A stretch of DNA of 64,000 nucleotides from Janthinobacterium sp. CG3 (GTDB lineage: Bacteria > Pseudomonadota > Gammaproteobacteria > Burkholderiales > Burkholderiaceae_D): positions 2,723,963 to 2,787,962 of the forward strand of contig NZ_KB467824.1 of the NCBI RefSeq assembly GCF_000344615.1, written 5' to 3'. Within the stretch, counting starts at the first letter, position 1. The number at the start of each line of letters is the position of its first letter. Position numbers and translations under genes: made by a program. Below the pieces are notes generated by a model. That model made no database searches. It was not told where the DNA came from and worked only from the letters and a program-made list of their open reading frames with translations. Positions 47,114 to 55,931 of the stretch are shown here, in pieces.

Positions 47114-47779
47114 ATGAAGAAAATACTCCTGGTACCATTGTTCTGCCTGCTACACGCCAGCGCCTTCGCCGAGGACCGCGAATGGATTGCGTACGCGAAA
47201 CTGATCGACAAACTCAAGCTCGACAAGTTCTACGCCTCCCCCATCGGCGGGCGCGACAAGGTCACCCTGTATGCCATGTTGACGCCGAAGAACAAGGGCA
47301 TCAAGCCATCCGACATGGTGCTGACCGTGGCGCACTCGGCCGGCAAGCAGGTGCTGCCCATCACGCCGGAGGGCAAACTGTTTCTGGTGCCGAACGCGGC
47401 CTGGATCAAGGAGGACGCGAAAATTTGGACCAATCTGCCGACGTCGGAAAAAGTCGGCGTCGGCTTCGGCATGGATGCGCTGGTGCCGGACGGGCGGCAA
47501 TGGCGTTATAGCAGGCTGATGGGCAGCGTCGCCCAGAGCAACGAGCTGATCAAAACGCACGCGGGCATGTTGAGCCTGCTGGTGCCAACGATCAAAACGG
47601 TGGTACTGCAATTCCCCAAGCCCGCCCAGTTGACGATACAGGGAAAGAGCGGCGCCAAACTCTATAACAGCGACGCGAAGAACCAGATCAGGCTGGCGCC
47701 GGAGCTGGCGCTGCTGCAAGAAGATCCGCTGATGCTGGTGTCGGAGCGGCCAGGCGCGGCTGAACTGGATACCGAGTAA
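47114..47779 (+). CDS. Secreted hypothetical protein
   Basis: A 221-residue protein with a Sec signal (MKKILLVPLFCLLHASAFA, cleaved before EDREW). The mature protein is mixed alpha/beta (IAYAKLIDKLKLDKFYASPIGGRDKVTLYAMLTPKNKG..., IKPSDMVLTVAHSAG, LQFPKPAQLTIQGKSGAKL). No catalytic motif is recognised. It resembles proteins with periplasmic DUF-type Ig-like folds, but I cannot name the family. It lies against the direction of dnaX and the SRP RNA, between the two. Confidence 0.7.
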   Translation: MKKILLVPLFCLLHASAFAEDREWIAYAKLIDKLKLDKFYASPIGGRDKVTLYAMLTPKNKGIKPSDMVLTVAHSAGKQVLPITPEGKLFLVPNAAWIKEDAKIWTNLPTSEKVGVGFGMDALVPDGRQWRYSRLMGSVAQSNELIKTHAGMLSLLVPTIKTVVLQFPKPAQLTIQGKSGAKLYNSDAKNQIRLAPELALLQEDPLMLVSERPGAAELDTE

Positions 47780-47852
47780 AAATAGAGGGGGCGAAACAGA
47801 GGTGCCGACAGAGTATTGCATGCTTGCCGGAGCAAGATTTGAGAGATCAAAA

Positions 47853-47951
47853 GAGGCGAGCCTGATCTGCGGCACTTATGGGTAATAGCCGTGGCTGCTT
47901 CGTTCCCGACCTGACCAGGTTAGCCATGCCACAATGCGCAGGGGCCCGCCG
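47853..47951 (-). ncRNA. ffs: 4.5S signal recognition particle RNA (small bacterial type)
   Basis: On the minus strand the domain IV hallmark reads GGTCAGGTCGGGAACGAAGC followed by AGCC, with the flanking helix CCATGGCTAACCT/GCCACGG-like pairing. The ends GGCGGGCC (47943-47950) and GGCTCGCC (47855-47862) pair over eight positions with one G-U, and TCTTTT follows the 3' end. Length is about 97 nt. It pairs with Ffh to target membrane proteins. Placement close to dnaX is common in bacteria. Confidence 0.92.
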
Positions 47952-47957
47952 GGTGCA

Positions 47958-47963
47958 ATTATA
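47958..47963 (-). promoter_or_regulatory. -10 box of the SRP RNA gene
   Basis: A perfect TATAAT on the minus strand, 8 bases before the RNA 5' end. No good -35 is visible at 17 bp (about CCACGA). Confidence 0.65.
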
Positions 47964-48022
47964 ACCGAGCTTTGGGTTTTCGTGGGGCGCCGCGAACAAC
48001 ACCGTGCGCCCCACCTTCCCCC

Positions 48023-49507
48023 CTACAGCCCCAGCTCCTGCCAAATGCTGTCGACGCGCGCCTTCACGGCCGGCGTCATCGCAATCGTCGTGCCCCACTC
48101 GCGGCTGGTTTCACCCGGCCACTTGTTGGTCGCGTCGATGCCCATCTTGCTGCCCAGCCCGCTCACCGGCGAGGCGAAGTCCAGATAGTCGATCGGCGTG
48201 TTGTCGACCAGCGTGGTGTCGCGGCTCGGATCGACGCGCGTCGTGATGGCCCAGATCACCTCTTTCCAGTCGCGGATGTTGACGTCCTCGTCGACGACGA
48301 CAATGAACTTGGTATACATGAACTGGCGCAGGAAGCTCCACACGCCGAACATTACGCGCTTGGCGTGGCCGGCGTACTGCTTCTTGATCTGCACCACCGC
48401 CATGCGGTAGCTGCAACCTTCCGGCGGCAGGTAGAAATCGGTGATTTCGCTGAACTGCTTTTGCAGCAACGGCACAAACACCTCGTTGAGCGCCAGGCCC
48501 AGCACGGCCGGCTCGTCGGGCGGCTTGCCGGTATAGGTCGAATGGTAGATCGGGTCGCGGCGCATCGTAATGCGGTCGATGGTAAACACCGGAAACGCAT
48601 CCTGCTCATTGTAATAGCCGGTATGGTCGCCGTACGGCCCCTCCAGCGCGTGTTCGTAGCCGGACGGATGGCTCTCGTCCGGGTAGATGTGGCCCTCCAG
48701 CACGATCTCGGCCGAGGCCGGCACGCGCAGGTCGCTGCCGATCGCCTTGGTCAGCTCGGTGCGGCTGCCGCGCAGCAAGCCGGCGAACTGGTATTCGGAC
48801 AGGCTGTCCGGCACCGGCGTCACCGCGCCCAGGATGGTGGCCGGGTCGGCACCCAGCGCCACGGCGACCGGATACGGCTGCCCCTTGTTTTGCAGCGCGT
48901 GCTCGCGGAAGTCGAGCGCCCCGCCGCGGTGCGCCAGCCAGCGCATGATGACCTTGTTGCGCCCCAACACCTGCTGGCGGTAGATGCCGAGGTTCTGCCG
49001 CTTCTTGTTCGGCCCCTTGGTAATGGTCAGGCCCCAGGTGATCAGCGGCGCCACGTCGCCCGGCCAGCAATGTTGGATCGGCAGCTTGGCCAGGTCGACG
49101 TCGTTGCCTTCCCACACCACCTCGTGGCAGGGCGCGCCGCGCACTTCCTTCGGCGACATATCCCAGACCGCCTTGACCAGCGAACCCAGCCCCAGCAAGT
49201 CCTTGAAGCCCTTCGGCGGCTCCGGCTCCTTCAGGCGCGCCAGCACATGGCCGATATTGCGTAATTCGCCGACGTCCTCGGCGCCCATGCCCAGCGCCAC
49301 CCGGCGCGGCGTGCCGAATAAATTACCCAGCACCGGCATGCTATGTCCAAGCGGCCGCTGGAACAGCAAAGCCGGCCCGCCGGCGCGCAAAGTGCGGTCG
49401 CAGACCTCGGTCATCTCTAAAAAAGGGGAAACCGGCGTCAAAATAGGCTTAAGTTCACCCATTCGTTGCAGTTGGGAAATAAAATCTCGCAAATCTGAAT
49501 ATTTCAT
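48023..49507 (-). CDS. ubiD: 4-hydroxy-3-polyprenylbenzoate decarboxylase UbiD
   Basis: A 494-residue prenylated-FMN-dependent decarboxylase of ubiquinone synthesis, with standard length. [22 protein letters not shown] and the [25 protein letters not shown] block (about 140-170), [29 protein letters not shown], and the catalytic-site region [39 protein letters not shown] (E-R-E network residues) are present. It needs the UbiX partner for its cofactor, which is not in this window. Confidence 0.96.
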   Translation of the reverse strand: MKYSDLRDFISQLQRMGELKPILTPVSPFLEMTEVCDRTLRAGGPALLFQRPLGHSMPVLGNLFGTPRRVALGMGAEDVGELRNIGHVLARLKEPEPPKGFKDLLGLGSLVKAVWDMSPKEVRGAPCHEVVWEGNDVDLAKLPIQHCWPGDVAPLITWGLTITKGPNKKRQNLGIYRQQVLGRNKVIMRWLAHRGGALDFREHALQNKGQPYPVAVALGADPATILGAVTPVPDSLSEYQFAGLLRGSRTELTKAIGSDLRVPASAEIVLEGHIYPDESHPSGYEHALEGPYGDHTGYYNEQDAFPVFTIDRITMRRDPIYHSTYTGKPPDEPAVLGLALNEVFVPLLQKQFSEITDFYLPPEGCSYRMAVVQIKKQYAGHAKRVMFGVWSFLRQFMYTKFIVVVDEDVNIRDWKEVIWAITTRVDPSRDTTLVDNTPIDYLDFASPVSGLGSKMGIDATNKWPGETSREWGTTIAMTPAVKARVDSIWQELGL

Positions 49508-49980
49508 GTGTTTTTAATTTTTTTTGATGGAAGGCGTTGTCGCTTCAATATCTATGCCAAGTAATTGATTTTATTGGGTTTCTGAGCAATGCAAGCAAAA
49601 AAGTAAGACATAAAAGTAATAAAGAATGAAAGTGTTAGTATTGACTTGATATAAACTGGCTTCTACAATTTGCCCTACTTGAAGAGGACACCGGTCTGCG
49701 GACCCGATTGTACGTCACTCATTCATTCACGGAGTCGGGGCTCCACATGGCATTTTAAGGAGTGTTTTCAAAAGGCGTCTGCCTTGCCCCCGAAAAAAGT
49801 TGTATTGCGACTGGTCCTATACCACAGGGAACGACCAGCTCAGGCAAGCAATGACGGCGTCTTTCGCGCGCACCACCGCGGCGACAGACGATGCTATTTC
49901 TGATGCACGGCACTGGCCAGCTACGCTGCGGTTACACGCGGCGCGGGGACCCTTTTTCGCGACATTTCAGGGGAATTCTA
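49508..49980. other. 473-bp A+T-rich intergenic region with a long leader
   Basis: The first 130 bases are the A+T-richest of the window and carry the ubiD upstream region. A strong promoter (49641-49669) then drives a leader of about 300 nt to the lytic transglycosylase start at 49981. The leader contains several short inverted repeats (GGTCTGCGGACC at about 49691-49702) but no long open frame that looks coding. No known riboswitch is recognised. Confidence 0.5.
49641..49669 (+). promoter_or_regulatory. Sigma-70 promoter of the lytic transglycosylase gene
   Basis: TTGACT (49641-49646), a 17-bp spacer and TACAAT (49664-49669): one mismatch in each hexamer. It is the best consensus match seen in the window. 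Confidence 0.75.
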
Positions 49981-50898
49981 ATGACTAATCGTTTCACCGA
50001 AGCATCTATGCATGCTTCAAAGACGGCGCGCCAACCACGTTTGTGGCTGTCCACCGCGCGCGTATCGGCACGCGGCCTGCTGGCCACCGCGCAACACACC
50101 TTGACCATCCTTGGCATTTCCGCAGTGGCACTGGTGGCCCTGCTACTGGCCCGGCCCGACCTGGCCAAAGAAATGAGCAAAAGCCTGTTTGCCGAACCGG
50201 CCGTCGAAACGGCCCTGGTCGTCGCGGCGCCCGCGCTGTCGGACTTGATGGAAGCACCGGCGATTGCGGCCAGCGCCCCGGGCGCCGCCACGACACCGCT
50301 GACGGCCGAAGAGAAAGCCCTGCTCGGCACCAAGAAGCAGCAGCAATTCGTCACCTCCTGGCTCTCCAAGCGCTACCGCGTGGCCGGCGACGCCGCCAAC
50401 ATGCTCGTTTCCACCGCCTACCTGACGGCGCGCGAGATCAAACTCGACCCGCTGCTGATCCTGGCTGTGATGGCGATTGAATCGGGCCTGAACCCGTTCG
50501 CCGAAAGCCCGGTCGGCGCGCAAGGCTTGATGCAGGTGATGTCGAAGATCCACCACGCCAAGTTCGAGGAAATGGGCGGCGTGCAGGCGGCGCTCAATCC
50601 GGTGGCCAACATCCGTGTCGGCTCGCTGATCCTGAAAGACTACGTGACCCGCGGCGGCTCGGTGGAAGCTGGCCTGAAAACCTATGTGGGCGCGGCAGCC
50701 TTTGCCACCGACGACGGCTACGGCTCGCGCGTACTGGCCGAGTACAACCGCCTCAAGCAAGTCTCGACCGGTAAAAAAGTGCCGACCACATCGTCGCCCG
50801 TGATGGTCGCCGCCGCGCCGGCCGCCTCGCCAGCGGCCCCGAGCGTCGACAAAGCCACCACCGCGCTGCTGCAGCAAGACGACTTGGCGGGCCTGTAA
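49981..50898 (+). CDS. Lytic transglycosylase (SLT domain), membrane-anchored
   Basis: A 305-residue protein. An N-terminal membrane helix (LTILGISAVALVALLLARP, about 38-58) is followed by a linker and the SLT fold (about 145-265): the catalytic Glu in AVMAIESGLNPFAESPVGAQGLMQVM, the NPVANIRVGSLILKDYVTRGGSVEAGLKTYVGA segment and the last helix VLAEYNRLKQV. It cleaves peptidoglycan glycan strands. A GGGGAA site precedes the ATG; an in-frame start at 49891 lacks one. A terminator follows. Confidence 0.9.
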   Translation: MTNRFTEASMHASKTARQPRLWLSTARVSARGLLATAQHTLTILGISAVALVALLLARPDLAKEMSKSLFAEPAVETALVVAAPALSDLMEAPAIAASAPGAATTPLTAEEKALLGTKKQQQFVTSWLSKRYRVAGDAANMLVSTAYLTAREIKLDPLLILAVMAIESGLNPFAESPVGAQGLMQVMSKIHHAKFEEMGGVQAALNPVANIRVGSLILKDYVTRGGSVEAGLKTYVGAAAFATDDGYGSRVLAEYNRLKQVSTGKKVPTTSSPVMVAAAPAASPAAPSVDKATTALLQQDDLAGL

Positions 50899-50929
50899 AG
50901 CGTCACCTATATATATACACGCCAACAAG

Positions 50930-50961
50930 GCGGACGGTCCTCGCGGACCGCCCGCTTTTTT
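50930..50961 (+). terminator. Intrinsic terminator after the lytic transglycosylase gene
   Basis: GCGGACGGTCC and GGACCGCCCGC form an 11-bp stem with one A-C mismatch around TCGC, followed by TTTTTT. Confidence 0.88.
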
Positions 50962-50975
50962 CGTTGCGGGCCGGC

Positions 50976-51028
50976 TGTCATTTTCAGAAGGTGACTGCAC
51001 AGATTTTCAGGAGCTAATTGCACAGCGC
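50976..51028. mobile_element. IS21-like element end (remnant)
   Basis: Two adjacent 23-bp units, 50980-51002 and 51003-51025, start with ATTTTCAG and end with GCACAG, with about five differences between them. TGTC precedes the first unit. Tandem imperfect terminal repeats of this kind are found at IS21-family ends. No istA or istB gene is in the window, so this is an isolated end. Confidence 0.45.
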
Positions 51029-51082
51029 TGATGACCAGCCGCGGCTTACTAGCTGCTGCCGAAGCACTTCGTGCGCTGCTAT

Positions 51083-51556
51083 CTATTTGATGTGCGTAAG
51101 GCGACCTACGCGTGGAGGTATTGGCGTTTCGCCAGGAGGGTTGATGTTCACTACGCTGACGGTTGACGTCGTCTTAAGCTCGTATGGGACACGTACGTCC
51201 TGCCCCCTGAAGTCCTTCGTATTGCGCGTGATAATAGTCAGCTTCTTGACATCGGCTGTTGCCTGAATGATTGCGTCTGGCAATCCGATTTTCGGCCCTA
51301 GACGGCGGCGCTCGGACATGATGGCTGCTGCGGCCTGCATGATTTCGGGGTCGATCTCGATGATCTCGAACCCGAAGTCCGCCATGAATTCGTCGAAACG
51401 CGGCACGTCAGTCACATCAGCTCCACCATACAATTCCATCCAGGTGATCACGCTGATGGCTGGATTGTCCCAGTGTGCCAATTCAGTTAGCGCTTCCGCG
51501 TAGCCTTTGCTCCAGTCGATCAGGATATTGGTGTCAAAAAGAACTAGGCCCGCCAT
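51083..51556 (-). CDS. VapC-type PIN domain toxin
   Basis: A 157-residue protein with the PIN acidic set: D8 in LVLFDTNILID, E41 in SVITWMELYGG, D94 in KIGLPDAIIQA and D115 in IITRNTKDFRG. This is a type II toxin-antitoxin RNase. It overlaps the 3' end of the upstream small gene by 13 bases, the usual TA arrangement. Codon use is less G+C-rich than in the core genes. The C-terminal tail after residue 120 is somewhat longer than usual. Confidence 0.9.
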   Translation of the reverse strand: MAGLVLFDTNILIDWSKGYAEALTELAHWDNPAISVITWMELYGGADVTDVPRFDEFMADFGFEIIEIDPEIMQAAAAIMSERRRLGPKIGLPDAIIQATADVKKLTIITRNTKDFRGQDVRVPYELKTTSTVSVVNINPPGETPIPPRVGRLTHIK

Positions 51557-51753
51557 TCAGACCTCAGTTCCCGCTGGTATTCCAATCCGTCCGCTGGGAT
51601 GTCTGGACGGCGCGACCAGATACCAGCAACCTTCTTGAGCGCAGCCATGCGACGTGCTCGGCGTGCTTCGATCGTATCTTCTACAACCGATTCGGTCGTC
51701 GCAGTAGTATCAAGAACATGATGATCACCAAGTGAGTGTTTCAGGGTTGCCAT
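51544..51753 (-). CDS. VapB-like antitoxin
   Basis: A 69-residue protein, start ATG at 51753 behind a strong GGAGG site. It is charged (EARRARRMAALKKVAGIWSRR) with a polar N-terminal half and a C-terminal toxin-wrapping type tail (LEYQRELRSEWRA). The family is not recognised by motif; its role is inferred from position, size and the 13-base overlap with the PIN toxin gene. Confidence 0.75.
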   Translation of the reverse strand: MATLKHSLGDHHVLDTTATTESVVEDTIEARRARRMAALKKVAGIWSRRPDIPADGLEYQRELRSEWRA

Positions 51754-51945
51754 AGCGCACCTCCATTTTGTGAATGTTAATGTAAGTGTAGCGCATCCAC
51801 TAGCCCGTTGTCTCCCCAGCATTGGCGATATGTACGAAAATGATCGGTTACGTACAGGTTGGATTTGGATGTACCAAAAATAGGCACATACGGTATCGGA
51901 CATGCCTTACAATTAGGACCCCCATTTCGTACGGATTTTTGCCAT

Positions 51946-52545
51946 ATGTCTCGCACTTTCATTTATGCAAGGGTCAGCACGATTGATCAGAACACGGACA
52001 ACCAGATTCACGAGATCGAGTCCGCTGGCTTTGCCGTCAACAAACGCTGGATCGTGTGCGAGAGCATCAGTGGGAGCGTCGCTGCCGCTAAGCGCCCACA
52101 GTTCGCCCGGTTGCTTGACCGCCTGGAGCCTGGCGATGTGCTGATCGTTACCAAGCTAGACAGGTTGGGCCGCAACGCCATGGATGTGCGTGCCACGGTA
52201 GAGCAGCTGGCGGCGGATTCTGTTCGTGTGCATTGTTTAGCACTCGGCGGTGTGGATCTGACAAGCGCTGCGGGCAAGATGACCATGAGCGTGCTTAGCG
52301 CGGTTGCTGAATTCGAACGCGACCTATTGATCGAGCGTACCCAGGCCGGTATCGCTCGCGCACGGGCCGAAGGAAAGGTTTTGGGTCGTCCGTCAGCGCT
52401 GACGAAAGTTCAGCAAGTCGATGCAATGGTCCGACTCGCGGCCGGTGAGTCGGTCGCCAAGGTAGCACGTGATTTTGGCACGACGCGCCAGTCCATCATG
52501 CGGGTACGGGCCAGACATGTTTCGGTCGGTGCAACCAACTCCTGA
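51946..52545 (+). CDS. Serine recombinase/resolvase family protein
   Basis: A 199-residue protein. The catalytic N-terminal domain starts FIYARVSTIDQNTDNQ, with the nucleophile Ser of the RVST motif. LIVTKLDRLGRN (about 68-79) and AEFERDLLIERTQAGIARARAEGKVLGRP (about 122-152) follow, then a short HTH (AAGESVAKVARDFGTTRQSIMRV). The size fits Tn3-type resolvases or DNA invertases. No transposase partner is nearby. It is divergent from the TA pair, with about 190 bases between them that could hold a recombination site. Confidence 0.92.
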   Translation: MSRTFIYARVSTIDQNTDNQIHEIESAGFAVNKRWIVCESISGSVAAAKRPQFARLLDRLEPGDVLIVTKLDRLGRNAMDVRATVEQLAADSVRVHCLALGGVDLTSAAGKMTMSVLSAVAEFERDLLIERTQAGIARARAEGKVLGRPSALTKVQQVDAMVRLAAGESVAKVARDFGTTRQSIMRVRARHVSVGATNS

Positions 52546-52625
52546 CATTCGAGCAGTCGCCTTCTGAAAACGACACCGGCAGCACTGAAACCAAGCAAAA
52601 GCAAAGCGCCGCAGTCTGACCTTAA

Positions 52626-52754
52626 TGCCGCTCAGTTAAGAATTTTCGTATGTCGGGTGAGCCGGAACGGCGTATCCCGACTGGCGTCGGCAGCGGTGCG
52701 GCGTCGGATGACGCGGTCCGCTACTCCGACCTACGGAATCTTAACTGAGCGGCA
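52626..52754. mobile_element. MITE-like element carrying a REP-type core
   Basis: A 129-bp unit whose ends are an inverted repeat: TGCCGCTCAGTTAAGA at 52626 and TCTTAACTGAGCGGCA at 52739-52754. The interior (52651-52735) has the GTCGGGTGAGCCGGAACGGC core of the repeat at 5755 and ends in CCGACCTACG. It is non-coding. A clear target duplication is not seen. Confidence 0.6.
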
Positions 52755-52826
52755 CTAGGGCCTGGCCCAGGGGTGCGCACTTAGTTTTACCTATCCCAAC
52801 GCCGACGCCACGAAACTGCGCCATGA

Positions 52827-52864
52827 AAAAAGCCGCCGCGGGATCGCTCCCGCGGCGGCTTTTT
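52827..52864 (-). terminator. Bidirectional intrinsic terminator after nusB
   Basis: A perfect 17-bp stem (arms 52827-52843 and 52848-52864, AAAAAGCCGCCGCGGGA and its complement) encloses TCGC. It has T-runs on both strands. It lies about 40 bases past the nusB stop. Confidence 0.9.
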
Positions 52865-52902
52865 GCCGCTTGCTTGGGCCGGCCAGTTGGCCGCCCGGCG
52901 TC

Positions 52903-53373
52903 TTAGCCGCGCTTATTGCCCGCGACTTCGTCGGCGCGGAACTGCGCCGCCAACTTGTCGAGCACGCCATTGACGTACTTGTGGCCGTCGATACCGCCGA
53001 AAGACTTGGCCAGCTCGACCGCTTCGTTGATGACGACGCGGTAAGGAATTTCCGTGTTGTTCTTCAGCTCGAACGCGCCGATCAGCAGGATGCCGTGCTC
53101 AATCGGCGACAATTCGGTGAGTTTGCGGTCGATCAGCGGCGCGACGCTGTCGCGCAGGGCGACCGAGTCCTTGATGGTGCCGTACAACAGCACGCTGAAA
53201 TGGTCGCCGTCGGCCTTGTCGAAGCCGTGGGCGGCGCGAATGTTGTTCACGACGGTGGCGGCGTCTTCATTGTTAAGCAGCCACTGATACAAACCCTGCA
53301 ACGCAAACTCGCGCGCGCGGTGGCGCGGCGTGCGGTTCTTGCTGGGGTTGGCGAGCAAAGTTTTCTCTGTCAT
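52903..53373 (-). CDS. nusB: Transcription antitermination factor NusB
   Basis: A 156-residue all-helical protein. RHRAREFALQGLYQWLLNNEDAATVVNNIR (about 18-47), then APLIDRKLTELSPIEHGILLIGAFELKNN and IPYRVVINEAVELAKSFGGIDGHKYVNGVLDKLA are the family signatures. It binds boxA RNA with NusE. It is the last gene of the leftward rib cluster, the common ribH-nusB order. Confidence 0.97.
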   Translation of the reverse strand: MTEKTLLANPSKNRTPRHRAREFALQGLYQWLLNNEDAATVVNNIRAAHGFDKADGDHFSVLLYGTIKDSVALRDSVAPLIDRKLTELSPIEHGILLIGAFELKNNTEIPYRVVINEAVELAKSFGGIDGHKYVNGVLDKLAAQFRADEVAGNKRG

Positions 53374-53460
53374 GATGTTTCTTACCTGTTCTTAATTACT
53401 GTGTTCACTACAAATCCGGCCTGCGGGCGAACCGCGCACGGTCCGCGCCGCATTGCTCGC

Positions 53461-53946
53461 TTACTCTTCTTCGCCGGCTTCCTGCAACTCTTCCAGCGCT
53501 TGCGCCAGATTCGCCATTTCCACGGCGACGCGCGCCGCTTCCGCGCCCTTGACCAGCATGCGCACTTCGGCTTGCTCGTCGTTTTCCGTCGTCAACACCG
53601 CGTTGGCGATCGGGATGCCGAAATCCAGGCCGACCCGGGTAATGCCCGCGCCCGACTCGTTCGACACCAGTTCGAAATGGTAGGTCTCGCCGCGGATGAT
53701 CGCGCCCAGCGCGATCAAGGCGTCGAACTGCTGGGTTTCAGCCATTTTCTGCAGCACCAGCGGAATTTCCAGCGCACCCGGCACGGTGACGTGCAACACG
53801 TCCTCGTCGGCCACGCCCAGCTTGCTCAATTCGGCCAGGCAGGCCGACAACAGGCCGTGGCCGACGACTTCGTTAAAGCGCGCCTGGACAATGCCCACGC
53901 GCAAGCCGTCGCCGGCGAAATTTGTTTCGTATGTTCCTACTGTCAT
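53461..53946 (-). CDS. ribH: 6,7-dimethyl-8-ribityllumazine synthase
   Basis: A 161-residue enzyme joining 5-amino-6-ribitylaminouracil and dihydroxybutanone phosphate. [65 protein letters not shown] (with the catalytic His) and [15 protein letters not shown] are present. The C-terminus is acidic ([10 protein letters not shown]). It lies between ribBX and nusB. Confidence 0.97.
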   Translation of the reverse strand: MTVGTYETNFAGDGLRVGIVQARFNEVVGHGLLSACLAELSKLGVADEDVLHVTVPGALEIPLVLQKMAETQQFDALIALGAIIRGETYHFELVSNESGAGITRVGLDFGIPIANAVLTTENDEQAEVRMLVKGAEAARVAVEMANLAQALEELQEAGEEE

Positions 53947-53981
53947 GTCAAACCTCTTCTATATTTGGAATAGATACTGTC

Positions 53982-55097
53982 TTATTGTCCGTTCGGCTTG
54001 GCTTGAAAACCCACCACTTCCAGATCGAAACCCGTCATCGACGGCATTTTGCGCGGACTGGCCAGCAGCTGCATCTTGCCCACGCCCAAGTCCCGCAGGA
54101 TTTGCGCGCCGATACCATAGCTGCGCAGGTCCATGCTGGCCGCGCGGCCCTTCGGTTTCACTTCCGGCGTGTCGAGGGCGGCGAACTGGGCGAACAGATC
54201 GTTGGCCGATTCCCCGCAGTTGAGCAACACCATCACGCCGCGCTCGGAAGCCTTGATCGCCGCCAGCGACGCCGACACGTTCCACGAATGGGTGGTGGCC
54301 TCGGTTTCCAGCAGGTCGAGCACCGACACCGGCTCGTGCACGCGCACCAGCGCTTCCAGGCCGGGGGCCAGGTCGCCGTGCACCAACGCCAGATGGGCCG
54401 AGCCGCTCGGCTTGTCGCGGAAGGCGATCAGGCGGAACTCGCCGTGCGCGGTCTGGATCGGCCGCTCGGCAATGCGGTCGACCAGGGACTCGTTCTGGTT
54501 GCGGTAATGGATCAGGTCGGCAATGGTGCCGATTTTCAAATTGTGCTCTTCAGCAAACTCCAGCAAGTCCGGCAGGCGCGCCATGGTGCCGTCGTCCTTC
54601 ATGATCTCGCAGATCACCGAGGCCGGCGTCAGGCCGGCCATCGCCGTCAGGTCGCAACCGGCTTCGGTGTGGCCGGCGCGCATCAGCACGCCGCCCTTTT
54701 GGGCTTTCAGCGGGAAAATATGGCCGGGCTGCACAATGTCGCTCGGCTGGGTGTCCTTGGCCACGGCCACCTGGATGGTCTTGGCGCGGTCGGCCGCCGA
54801 GATGCCGGTGGTAACGCCCTCGGCCGCTTCGATCGACACCGTGAAATTGGTGCCGTAGGCGGTGCCGTTGCGCGACGTCATCATCGACAGGTTGAGCTTG
54901 TCGCAGCGCTCTTCGGTCAGCGTCAGGCAGACCAGCCCGCGCGCGTGCTTGATCATGAAATTGATCGCCTCGGGCGTGACGAAATCGGCGGCGAGCACCA
55001 GGTCGCCCTCGTTTTCCCGATCCTCTTCATCGACCAGAATAACCATGCGGCCGGCGCGCAGTTCGGCGACGATTTCTTCGGTGCTGGAAATTGACAT
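53982..55097 (-). CDS. ribB: 3,4-dihydroxy-2-butanone-4-phosphate synthase with degenerate GTP cyclohydrolase II domain (RibBX-type)
   Basis: A 371-residue protein. The N-terminal DHBP synthase (1-205) is intact: [43 protein letters not shown]. The C-terminal part (215-365) has the GCHII fold ([34 protein letters not shown]) but lacks the zinc-binding Cys triad; where RibA has SECxxGDxxxSxxCDC this protein has [23 protein letters not shown] activity is therefore unlikely and a separate ribA is expected elsewhere. This matches RibBX, a form described in proteobacteria. No FMN riboswitch is seen upstream. Confidence 0.92.
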   Translation of the reverse strand: MSISSTEEIVAELRAGRMVILVDEEDRENEGDLVLAADFVTPEAINFMIKHARGLVCLTLTEERCDKLNLSMMTSRNGTAYGTNFTVSIEAAEGVTTGISAADRAKTIQVAVAKDTQPSDIVQPGHIFPLKAQKGGVLMRAGHTEAGCDLTAMAGLTPASVICEIMKDDGTMARLPDLLEFAEEHNLKIGTIADLIHYRNQNESLVDRIAERPIQTAHGEFRLIAFRDKPSGSAHLALVHGDLAPGLEALVRVHEPVSVLDLLETEATTHSWNVSASLAAIKASERGVMVLLNCGESANDLFAQFAALDTPEVKPKGRAASMDLRSYGIGAQILRDLGVGKMQLLASPRKMPSMTGFDLEVVGFQAKPNGQ

Positions 55098-55292
55098 TTT
55101 TAATCCTTGGTTACGAAACCGCTTGAAGCGAAGTCCGTCGAGTGCTTCTCGAATTTTCGCGATTTTTCTATAACCTGCTATTTTAAAGGATTTAACGCAT
55201 CCAAACTGGAATTAACGCTCGGTTGGCGCCGCCGGCGCCGGAATCGGCCGCCGCGCCCGGTCCATGGCGCGCCGCCGCCGGGGCACGCCCTC

Positions 55293-55919
55293 TTACTTGC
55301 CGAGCGACAGCATACGCTCGACATAGCGGGCGATCAGGTCGATTTCCAGATTCACCTTCGAGCCGACGCCGAGGTTTTTCAGCGTCGTCATGGCGATGGT
55401 GTGCGGAATCAGGTTGATCGAGAAACGGCAGCCCCGCGCCGCGCCGGCGCCCAGGTCCTCGACCCGGTTCACCGTCAACGAGACGCCGTTGACGACCACC
55501 GAGCCTTTAAAGGCCAGGAACTTCGCCAGCTCCCGCGGCGCTTCGATGACCAATTCCCACGATTCGCCGACCGCCTCGAACTTGTGCACCAGGCCCAGGC
55601 CGTCGACGTGGCCGGACACCAGGTGGCCGCCCAGGCGCTCGGCCAGAGTCAGCGCTTTTTCGAGGTTGACCTCGGTGGTGGTGTCCAGGCCGACGGTGCA
55701 GTTCAGGCTTTCGCGCGAGACGTCGACGACAAAACTGGTGGCGTCCTTCTCTACCACGGTCATGCAGGCGCCGTTGATGGCGATCGAGTCGCCCAGCGCG
55801 ACGTCGGCCAGCGGCAGGCCGCCGGCGTCGATGTGCAGGCGCACGCCCGCGTCCAGGCCGCCGTCGAGCGGCTGCACCGAGCTAATTTTTCCAACGGCGG
55901 CAACAATTCCTGTAAACAT
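55293..55919 (-). CDS. ribE: Riboflavin synthase alpha subunit
   Basis: A 208-residue protein with the two lumazine-binding half-barrels: MFTGIVAAVGKISSVQPL... with SIAINGACMTV, and KALTLAERLGGHLVSGHVDGLGLV...VVVNGVSLTVN. It dismutates two dimethyl-ribityllumazines to riboflavin. It follows ribD by 12 bases. Confidence 0.96.
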   Translation of the reverse strand: MFTGIVAAVGKISSVQPLDGGLDAGVRLHIDAGGLPLADVALGDSIAINGACMTVVEKDATSFVVDVSRESLNCTVGLDTTTEVNLEKALTLAERLGGHLVSGHVDGLGLVHKFEAVGESWELVIEAPRELAKFLAFKGSVVVNGVSLTVNRVEDLGAGAARGCRFSINLIPHTIAMTTLKNLGVGSKVNLEIDLIARYVERMLSLGK

Positions 55920-55931
55920 GCGATACCAATC

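Larger units (their letters stand above)
52546..52902. other. 357-bp intergenic region with MITE-like repeat and terminator
   Basis: It contains the element at 52626-52754 and the bidirectional hairpin at 52827-52864, with no gene. The part 52755-52820 shows nothing specific. Confidence 0.6.

Noticed and set aside
55098..55292. Possible FMN riboswitch before ribBX
   Set aside because: None of the conserved RFN blocks are present in this gap or upstream of ribD.
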